DNA of 28,769 bases from Glacieibacterium sp964246975 (GTDB taxonomy: Bacteria; Pseudomonadota; Alphaproteobacteria; Sphingomonadales; Sphingomonadaceae), in NCBI GenBank assembly GCA_964246975.1, contig CAXTSL010000031.1:1-28769 (forward strand), written 5' to 3'. Shown here in pieces: positions 23,244 to 28,769 of the stretch (positions are counted from its first letter, which is position 1; each line of letters starts with the position of its first letter). The translations under genes and the position numbers were made by a program. Under the pieces are notes generated by a model that made no database searches, was not told the origin of the DNA, and was given only the letters and a program-made list of their open reading frames with translations.

Positions 23244-23315
23244 GTCATGCTGGCGCACGCCAGCATCCATCGTCCGGCGCGCGGATCGCTGGATGCTGGC
23301 GTGCGCCAGCATGAC
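23244..23315. repeat. Nested palindrome ending repeat copy B
   Basis: Perfect 26-bp inverted arms at 23244-23269 and 23290-23315 flank a 20-bp loop. The arms match those at 2061-2132 exactly while the loops differ. Each arm is also a self-complementary hairpin. It lies about 20 bp beyond the stop codon of the convergent DUF1801 gene and could serve as its terminator. Confidence 0.8.
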
Positions 23316-23337
23316 GAACGACAAAAGGACGCGCGGT

Positions 23338-23751
23338 TCATTCCGATTCCGCCTGACGTTCGAGTGCCGCGCCGATCATCGCCTCGAGCACCGCTTCATC
23401 CACATCGCTCAACCGCTTGATATACAGGCATCCCTTGCCCGTCGCGTGCTTACCTAGCCGCGCTAGAACGTCCTCCCGCTCGAATTGGCTGCCGAGGCCA
23501 TAGACCACCAGCTTGCCCTTGCGCGGCGCAAACCCGACGCGGCAGATATCGCCCTCGCGGCCCGCATCGGTGCGGTAATGCCGACTGCCGAACCCGACGA
23601 TTGCCGGCCCCCACATGACGGGCGGTGCCCCCGACACGCGCGCCATCAAGGCACAGAGTGCCGCCGCATCGGCGCGCTGCACGGGGTCGGCGATGGCGGC
23701 GACAAAGGCCGCCACATCGCCCGCCGTGGCTATGGTCTTGTTCGCGGCCAT
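23338..23751 (-). CDS. DUF1801 domain protein
   Basis: This 137-aa protein matches the DUF1801 (YdhG-like) pattern. An N-terminal helix VAAFVAAIADPVQRADAAAL leads to PPVMWGPAIVGFGSRHYR, then VGFAPRKGKLVVYGLG and a C-terminal LGKHATGKGCLYIKRLSDVD. DUF1801 proteins are small cytoplasmic proteins with a fold shared with frataxin-like or iron-binding proteins; their function is not settled. ATG 23751 begins MAANKT. It ends just beyond the nested palindrome of repeat copy B and is transcribed toward it. It lies 27 bp downstream of the lipoprotein gene end at 23779, so it could be the last gene of that minus-strand operon. Confidence 0.85.
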   Translation of the reverse strand: MAANKTIATAGDVAAFVAAIADPVQRADAAALCALMARVSGAPPVMWGPAIVGFGSRHYRTDAGREGDICRVGFAPRKGKLVVYGLGSQFEREDVLARLGKHATGKGCLYIKRLSDVDEAVLEAMIGAALERQAESE

Positions 23752-23778
23752 CGTCGCCCTCCCTCGCCGGGCACCAGG

Positions 23779-24366
23779 CTAATTGATCGCCGCGGTCGCG
23801 ACAATTGCGTCGAACGCCGGGAGCGCCGCGTCGAAGTAGTGCAGCGCCGTGCCGTCGAGGGTCAGCAGGTACAGCTTGCCGCCGTGGATCGCCATGACCG
23901 CGCGACCGCGCCGCCTGACGCTGTCGCCGCCGACGTAGCGATAATCGAAGCGCAGGCCGGGCTCGCCGGCGAAGCGCAGCGGCGCGACCTCGCCAGCCTC
24001 GAAGACCGCCGCACTCTGCTTGATGCGGTAGAAGCTTTCGACCATCGCGACGAGATCAGGCGGCGTCATCGTCGCGCGGAACACCGGCACCTTCTGGTCG
24101 GCCTTCCTGCGCTGGCGGACGATCGCCTCGCCGTCGGGCAGCCCGCCGATAAAACCGATCGAGTAGAGCAGCGGACCGTTGGCGGTCCAGTTCTCCTCCC
24201 AGGCGATGTCGAACGCGGTGCGCGGCGCGCGGTTCCACGCCGTCCCGGGGGTGACGCGCAGGCTGTTCTTCGCCACTGCCACGGGGCTGGCCGCGACCAG
24301 CGTGTATTGCGGCGCGCACGCAGCGAGCCCGAGCAGGAGGGTAAGGACAAGACGGCGTGCGATCAT
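23779..24366 (-). CDS. Predicted lipoprotein downstream of an M48 metalloprotease
   Basis: This 195-aa protein has a lipoprotein signal MIARRLVLTLLLGLAACAPQ with its cysteine at residue 17. The mature part is beta-rich: KNSLRVTPGTAWNR, WTANGPLLYSIGFIGGLPDG, then RFDYRYVGGDSVRRRGRAVM and GGKLYLLTLDGTALHYFD. I do not recognise a characterised family. ATG 24366 has an AAGGAAA ribosome binding site and lies 13 bp after the stop of the M48 gene, so it is almost certainly co-transcribed with it. The pairing suggests a shared envelope function, for example as a partner of the protease. Confidence 0.8.
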   Translation of the reverse strand: MIARRLVLTLLLGLAACAPQYTLVAASPVAVAKNSLRVTPGTAWNRAPRTAFDIAWEENWTANGPLLYSIGFIGGLPDGEAIVRQRRKADQKVPVFRATMTPPDLVAMVESFYRIKQSAAVFEAGEVAPLRFAGEPGLRFDYRYVGGDSVRRRGRAVMAIHGGKLYLLTLDGTALHYFDAALPAFDAIVATAAIN

Positions 24367-24379
24367 CGGATTTCCTTCG

Positions 24380-25609
24380 TCATTGCAGCGACAGGCGGAC
24401 CATGGCGGCGTCGCGCGCGCCGGGCAGCAGGTCGAGGTAGCGGGTGAGGGCGCGGCGACCGTCGTCGCGCTGGCCCGCCTTGAGCGCGGCATAGCCGTGC
24501 GCGCGCCACGCTTCGGGCGGCGCGTCGGCGCACGCCACCGCCGCGGCATAGGCCGCCGCCGCGGCCGCCGCGTCGCCGGGCTCGTCGCGCAGCCGCAGCG
24601 TCTCGCCCCGGTAGTAGTGCAGCATGCCGTCCCAGCCGTCGCGGGCCAGTGCGCCAATGAGATAAAGGCTCGCCCCCGGATCGTTGAGCTTGACCTGCTC
24701 GGCGAGCAGCTCCGCGCGCAGCGGTGCCACCGCCGCCCGCCAGCGATCGCGGCCGTTGTCATAGGTCCGGCCGGGCAGCGCCGCCGTCACTTCATGCGCC
24801 GATTCGGTCAGGTCGAGCATCCGCATGTCGTTGGGCGGATGGGTCGAATAGACCGAGCGGCTGCCGTCGCGGTAGCGCCTGCCGCGTGCCGCCGCGCTGG
24901 CGCGGTTCTCGTCCGAAAGCTGCGTCCAGATCGCCGCGGCGGCTTCGGGGGCATAGCCGGCGCGGTCCATCAGGCCGAGGCCAAAGGCGTCGGCCTCGCT
25001 TTCCTGCGCGCGCGAAAACGAGAAGATCGATTGCGCGAGGCCGACATTGACCGAATTGGCGAGGCGGTACCAGCCGCCGCCATCGAGACCTGCCGCATAG
25101 GCCGCGCCCGCCAGCACGCCGGTCCCGGCACTGACGAACGCAATCGCGCCGGTCTTGAATTTGCGGTCCCGCCAACTGGCGACTTGATGGCGGAGCAGAT
25201 AATGGCCCGACTCATGCCCGAGCACGGCGGCCAGTTGCGCTTCGTCGCGAACCCGCGCCAGCAAGCCGGTGTTGATGGTCATCATGCCCGTCGGCGTCAT
25301 GGAGGCGTTGAACACGGGGTCGTGGACGATGTAGATCCGCGCGGCCTTCGCCTGCGCGCCGAGCAGGCGCGTCATCACGCCGGCGACATAGGCCTGCATC
25401 GCGGGGTCGCGCAGCAACAACGCCGACGATGCGGTCTCGGTCTCGAGCTGATCGTACTGCCGCCACAGCCCGCGCTCGTCGGCGTCGGTCGGCGCATAGC
25501 CGAGGCCGACGACCGGCCGGAGCCCGAGCGGCGAAATCCGCGCTTGGCCTGTGCTGCCGCATAGCACGCAGCCCGCCGAACCGGCGAGGACGCCACGCCG
25601 CGACAGCAT
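24380..25609 (-). CDS. M48-family metalloprotease with C-terminal TPR-like region
   Basis: This 409-aa exported zinc metalloprotease has the HExxH motif H132-ESG-H136 in AAVLGHESGHYLLRH, with the third ligand in ESEAD (203-207). The N-terminus MLSRRGVLAGSAG with a twin arginine suggests Tat or lipoprotein-type export. A helical, alanine-rich C-terminal part (about 310-405: YYRGETLRLRDEPGDAAAAA, then HGYAALKAGQRDDGRRAL) looks like TPR repeats, as in BepA/YfgC-type periplasmic chaperone-proteases that handle outer-membrane proteins. Start ATG 25609 is separated by 1 bp from the stop of the upstream lipoprotein gene. Confidence 0.88.
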   Translation of the reverse strand: MLSRRGVLAGSAGCVLCGSTGQARISPLGLRPVVGLGYAPTDADERGLWRQYDQLETETASSALLLRDPAMQAYVAGVMTRLLGAQAKAARIYIVHDPVFNASMTPTGMMTINTGLLARVRDEAQLAAVLGHESGHYLLRHQVASWRDRKFKTGAIAFVSAGTGVLAGAAYAAGLDGGGWYRLANSVNVGLAQSIFSFSRAQESEADAFGLGLMDRAGYAPEAAAAIWTQLSDENRASAAARGRRYRDGSRSVYSTHPPNDMRMLDLTESAHEVTAALPGRTYDNGRDRWRAAVAPLRAELLAEQVKLNDPGASLYLIGALARDGWDGMLHYYRGETLRLRDEPGDAAAAAAAYAAAVACADAPPEAWRAHGYAALKAGQRDDGRRALTRYLDLLPGARDAAMVRLSLQ

Positions 25610-25610
25610 G

Positions 25611-26363
25611 TCAGGTCGCGCCGCGAACGCGCGATCTGGCGGCCTTGACCGTCCCCGGCTTCATCGTGTCGAGCAGCCCCGCGACGAGCTTCGCCGCGCC
25701 GTCGGGGGTCCGCATGTCGCCCGCGCTCGACGCCAGCGCGTTGAACCACACGACCTGCCCGGTATGCAGATCGACCAGCGAGGCAAAGGCAGCCTGCTGG
25801 CCGCCCGGCGGCATCAGGCAGACGCCGACCATGCAGCCCATGAACGCCACCGCCTGCAGCGCGACGCGCCCCGAACTCGAAAAACTGTCCTCGGCGTGGA
25901 GGAACAGCGCATAGTCATAGCCGGTCGTCCTGCCGAACGCGACGGCGTCCTGCCCCAGCGTCCAGTCGAAGACCCCGGCCTTGGTCGGCAGCGCTTGGCC
26001 GGCGTATTTGTGCAGCTTGATCGACGCGCCGACCGCCGAATGGAGCCGGTCGAGATCGGCGACCGCCACCGGGTCCGCCCCCGTCGCCTCGCGCGTCGCG
26101 GCGATCTTGACGCTGCCGCCATGCCCCGCCTGCTGCGCTGCGAGGGCGATCAGGATGTTGGCGCGCGCCTGCGCCGTCCAGTCGTCGCGATTCTCGACCT
26201 GCCCCCCGGCGGTCAGCAGCCCGACCGCGATATCGGGACGCATGACGATCATCCTGTAGCTGCCCTCAGGCGGCCGAAAGCCGATGTCGGCGAACTGCTT
26301 GGTGGTCGTGCACGCCGCCAGCGAAAGCGCGGCGAGCAGCACGACACTGCGGCGCAAGGCCAT
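25611..26363 (-). CDS. Predicted lipoprotein upstream of an M48 metalloprotease
   Basis: This 250-aa lipoprotein has signal MALRRSVVLLAALSLAACTT with the cysteine at residue 18. The mature part contains FRPPEGSYRMIVMRPDIAVG, a helical segment RANILIALAAQQ, FGRTTGYDYALFLHAEDSF and ASLVDLHTGQVVWFNALASS. The last two read like the strand pattern of proteins that report a delta or ratio of a compartment component, but I cannot name a family. It heads the minus-strand cluster lipoprotein / M48 / lipoprotein with almost no spacing. ATG 26363 is chosen because the signal starts there; the longer frame to 26399 adds only basic residues. Confidence 0.8.
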   Translation of the reverse strand: MALRRSVVLLAALSLAACTTTKQFADIGFRPPEGSYRMIVMRPDIAVGLLTAGGQVENRDDWTAQARANILIALAAQQAGHGGSVKIAATREATGADPVAVADLDRLHSAVGASIKLHKYAGQALPTKAGVFDWTLGQDAVAFGRTTGYDYALFLHAEDSFSSSGRVALQAVAFMGCMVGVCLMPPGGQQAAFASLVDLHTGQVVWFNALASSAGDMRTPDGAAKLVAGLLDTMKPGTVKAARSRVRGAT

Positions 26364-26458
26364 GACTATATTCGCCCTTCGGCCACCCCTGACCGTCACG
26401 CCACTCTGGCGCGGGGCGAGGGGGAGCGCAAGGGGCTCGCTCGAAGACCTCCCCTTTT

Positions 26459-26552
26459 CGTCATTCCGGCGAAGGCCGGAACCCAGTTGCGTCCTAACCC
26501 CGAACTTCGGAGCTTGTCATACACCTGGGTCCCGACCTTCGCCGGAATGACG
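26459..26552. repeat. Intergenic palindrome with GTCATTCCGGC arms
   Basis: Arms at 26459-26486 and 26525-26552 are reverse complements with two mismatches over 28 bp, around a 38-bp loop. Each arm also folds on itself (TTCCGGC-GAAG-GCCGGAA). Elements with a GTCATTCCGGCGAAGGCCGG core are common intergenic palindromes in proteobacteria as I recall them. It lies between the lipoprotein operon promoter region and the small gene at 26564. Confidence 0.8.
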
Positions 26553-26563
26553 ATTGAGTGTGA

Positions 26564-26713
26564 CTAGCTTTGGCCCGGAGCCTGCAAGGCGGCATCTTGG
26601 CGTGCCGCTTTGCGCTCGGCTTTCCAGAATACCCGCTTGAACGCCCGCAAATGCTTCCAGAACGCGGAATTCGAAGGAGTCCGGGTAAGATAGCCCTTCT
26701 TGACGCTTGCCAC
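26564..26713 (-). CDS. Small basic protein, 49 aa
   Basis: A 50-codon frame starts at GTG 26713 and ends at TAG 26564. The product reads VASVKKGYLTRTPSNSAF, then WKHLRAFKRVFWKAERKAAR, then QDAALQAPGQS. It is strongly basic with an amphipathic, lysine/arginine-rich helix. GGAG opposite 26721-26724 sits 7 bp upstream, a good ribosome binding site. The KHLR..KR.FWKAERKAAR pattern resembles short alphaproteobacterial hypothetical proteins I have seen, but I cannot name a family or function. A longer frame on the same strand (26517-26750) runs into the palindrome and is less credible. Confidence 0.55.
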   Translation of the reverse strand: MASVKKGYLTRTPSNSAFWKHLRAFKRVFWKAERKAARQDAALQAPGQS

Positions 26714-26833
26714 GGGGTATCTCCGGCACGGATCGGCGTGGTTCAGTCATTATCGATGACGTGGGCGCGCTTGGAACTCAAGACAATGCACATTCGGATT
26801 GGTCCAAACCGGATCGAAAGGCGCAAGCGTATC

Positions 26834-28769
26834 CTACCGCCGCGCGCCCCCGAAGCGCTTGCTGCTCTTCTGCTTCATCTTGGCAAAGCGCGTCGTCCGC
26901 GTCCCCGGCGCGCCGCCCATGCTGCGCCCCTGGACAGGGGCCTTGCGCTGGTCGGGCGGCAGGCCGAGGTCGTCGGCCTCCAGGCGCCGGATCTGGTCGC
27001 GCACCGCCGCCGCGATCTCGAAGTCGAGGTTGGCGGCGGCGGTCTGCATCTGCTTTTCGAGGTCCGAAATATAGGCCTTGAGGTTGTGGCCGACGAGGTT
27101 GGGGGTGTCATCGTCGCCGGTGTCGACGGTCAGGCTGTCGCGCTGCGACACGTCCGCCAGCACGTCGGAGATGTTGCGCTTGATCGTCGTCGGGGTGATG
27201 TCGTGTTCGAGGTTGTACGCCTCCTGCCGCGCGCGCCGCCGCCCGGTCTCGGCCATCGCGCGCTCCATGCTCCCGGTGACGTGGTCGGCGTAGAGGATGA
27301 CGCGCCCCTCGACGTTGCGCGCCGCGCGCCCGATCGTCTGGATCAGCGAGGTCTCCGAACGCAGAAACCCTTCCTTGTCGGCGTCGAGGATCGCCACCAG
27401 CCCGCATTCGGGAATGTCGAGCCCCTCGCGCAACAGGTTGATGCCGACCAGCACGTCATAAACCCCGAGGCGCAAGTCGCGGATCAGCTCAATTCTTTCA
27501 AGCGTTTCGACGTCGCTGTGCATGTAGCGCACCCGCAGCCCCGCCTCGTGCATGAACTCGGTCAGGTCCTCGGCCATGCGCTTGGTCAGCGTCGTGACGA
27601 GGGTGCGATAGCCGTTGGCCGCGACCTTGCGCGCCTCGGCGATGCAGTCCTCGACCTGGTCCTCGACGGGCTTGATCTCGACGGGTGGGTCGACGAGGCC
27701 GGTCGGGCGGATGACCTGCTCGACGAAGACGCCGCCGGTCGCCTCCATCTCCCATTTGCCGGGCGTGGCGGAGACGAACACCGTCTGCGGGCGCATCGCC
27801 TCCCATTCCTCGAAGCGCAACGGGCGGTTGTCGATGCAGCTCGGAAGACGGAAGCCGTATTCGGCGAGCGTCAGCTTGCGTCGGTGATCGCCGCGCGACA
27901 TGCCGCCGATCTGCGGCACGGTGACGTGGCTCTCGTCGACGAACAGCAGGGCGTTCTCGGGCAGGTATTCGAACAGCGTCGGCGGCGGCTCGCCGGGCAG
28001 GCGGCCGGTCAGGAAGCGGCTGTAGTTCTCGATCCCCGCGCAGCTGCCGGTGGCGGCAATCATCTCGAGGTCGAAGTTGGTGCGCTGCTCGAGGCGCTGG
28101 GCCTCGAGCAGCTTGCCCTCGATATTCATCTCCTTGAGGCGCTCGGTCAGCTCGTGGCGGATCGCCTCGCTTGCCTGCTTGAGCGTCGGCCCCGGCGTGA
28201 CATAGTGCGAGTTGGCATAGACCTTGATCGACGGCAGGTCGGCGATCTTCTTGCCGGTCAGCGGGTCGAACTCGACGATGCTTTCGATTTCGTCGCCGAA
28301 GAAGCCGATGCGCCACGCGCTGTCCTCGTAATGCGACGGAAACAGTTCGAGGCTGTCGCCGCGGACACGAAAATTGCCGCGCGCGAACGCCGCCTCGTTG
28401 CGCTTGTACTGGAGCGCGACGAGCTTGCGGACGATCTCCTGCCGGTCGGCCCCCTGGCCCTTTTTGAGGCTGAAGGTCATCGCCGAATAGGTTTCGACCG
28501 AGCCGATGCCGTAGAGGCACGACACCGAGGCGACGATGATCACGTCGTCGCGTTCGAGCAGCGCGCGCGTCGCCGAATGGCGCATCCGGTCGATCGCCTC
28601 GTTCACCGAGGACTCCTTCTCGATGTAGGTGTCCGAGCGCGGGACGTAGGCTTCGGGCTGGTAGTAGTCGTAGTAGCTGACAAAATACTCGACGGCGTTG
28701 TCGGGAAAGAACGACTTGAACTCGCCGTAGAGCTGCGCCGCGAGGATCTTGTTGGGCGCGAGGACGAGG
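26834..28769 (-). CDS. uvrB: Excinuclease ABC subunit B (5' end outside window)
   Basis: About 645 codons of UvrB are present; the N-terminus with Walker A lies beyond the window edge. Reading from the edge: LVLAPNKILAAQL, then the beta-hairpin segment SYYDYYQPEAYVPRSDTYIE that clamps damaged DNA, LFVDESH (helicase motif II), VFVSATPGKWE, VRYMHSDVETLERIELIRDL, VLVGINLLREGLDIPE and QTIGRAARN. A C-terminal UVR domain follows (ISDLEKQMQTAAANLDFEIA). UvrB is the damage-verifying ATPase of nucleotide excision repair, acting with UvrA and UvrC. The 3' end carries a basic tail KMKQKSSKRFGGARR. Confidence 0.97.
   Translation of the reverse strand, partial: LVLAPNKILAAQLYGEFKSFFPDNAVEYFVSYYDYYQPEAYVPRSDTYIEKESSVNEAIDRMRHSATRALLERDDVIIVASVSCLYGIGSVETYSAMTFSLKKGQGADRQEIVRKLVALQYKRNEAAFARGNFRVRGDSLELFPSHYEDSAWRIGFFGDEIESIVEFDPLTGKKIADLPSIKVYANSHYVTPGPTLKQASEAIRHELTERLKEMNIEGKLLEAQRLEQRTNFDLEMIAATGSCAGIENYSRFLTGRLPGEPPPTLFEYLPENALLFVDESHVTVPQIGGMSRGDHRRKLTLAEYGFRLPSCIDNRPLRFEEWEAMRPQTVFVSATPGKWEMEATGGVFVEQVIRPTGLVDPPVEIKPVEDQVEDCIAEARKVAANGYRTLVTTLTKRMAEDLTEFMHEAGLRVRYMHSDVETLERIELIRDLRLGVYDVLVGINLLREGLDIPECGLVAILDADKEGFLRSETSLIQTIGRAARNVEGRVILYADHVTGSMERAMAETGRRRARQEAYNLEHDITPTTIKRNISDVLADVSQRDSLTVDTGDDDTPNLVGHNLKAYISDLEKQMQTAAANLDFEIAAAVRDQIRRLEADDLGLPPDQRKAPVQGRSMGGAPGTRTTRFAKMKQKSSKRFGGARR

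Larger units (their letters stand above)
22831..23315 (+). repeat. Dispersed direct repeat, copy B (about 485 bp)
   Basis: This is the second copy of the long repeat at 1645-2132, in the same orientation. All parts keep their order: promoter-like head, 23-codon ORF (ATG 22867 to TGA 22938), GCGC array (22988-23063), GC-rich middle and nested palindrome. Read in the frame of TGC 22943, it gives TEFGRTGVTAQTFA and TTAQTSR, which resemble a TetR N-terminus; the matching frame in copy A has one extra codon. It fills the gap between the small lipoprotein and the DUF1801 gene, and I see no intact gene in it. Confidence 0.85.

Noticed and set aside
26517..26750. 77-codon minus-strand frame overlapping the small basic gene
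   Set aside because: Its C-terminal part is made from the intergenic palindrome, and the alternative frame starting at GTG 26713 has the better ribosome binding site and residue pattern.

Overview
The window is GC-rich, tightly packed DNA from an alphaproteobacterium, most likely a member of the Sphingomonadales (inference). The signs are a carotenoid phytoene synthase next to a CrtZ-type hydroxylase, an alphaproteobacterial DksA-like protein with a single cysteine in its zinc-finger region, sdhB and zapE close together, many 4-bp start/stop overlaps, and short palindromic intergenic repeats. No rRNA, tRNA or CRISPR array was seen.

Layout. 1-194 is the 3' end of sdhB. 194-1512 is an AT-richer island holding a convergent pair: a BglII/BstYI-family restriction endonuclease and an MT-A70-family adenine methyltransferase, which looks like a complete restriction-modification system. 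1645-2350 is noncoding: repeat copy A (about 490 bp) and a second inverted-repeat block. 2354-6817 carries a PaaI-type thioesterase, zapE, and an HlyD/DHA2-type efflux pair whose two genes are separated by tandem hairpin repeats. 6899-12458 carries an S9 peptidase, a VapBC module, a secreted amidohydrolase divergent from an RpiR regulator, and a second VapBC module. 12522-16403 is a translationally coupled run of nlpD-like, rimO and M17 leucyl aminopeptidase; the last is interrupted by ten Ns that look like an assembly artefact. 16487-18813 carries a MarR regulator, an NlpC/P60 hydrolase, a DksA-like protein and queF. 18945-22408 carries sseA, metC and crtB as an overlapping run, with crtZ converging on and overlapping crtB. 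A small lipoprotein follows, then repeat copy B (22831-23315). 23338-26363 is a minus-strand block: a DUF1801 protein, then a lipoprotein / M48 metalloprotease / lipoprotein operon. The window ends with a palindrome, a 49-aa basic protein and the 3' part of uvrB.

Most genes are conserved housekeeping: respiration, division, ribosomal protein modification, queuosine, sulfur metabolism, carotenoids and DNA repair. Accessory content consists of the restriction-modification island, two toxin-antitoxin modules and the dispersed repeats. The most unusual item is the pair of long direct repeats. Each combines a promoter/operator-like head, a phased array of GCGC cores about 11 bp apart, and a nested palindrome at its tail. 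By eye, copy B also resembles a decayed 5' end of a TetR-family gene.
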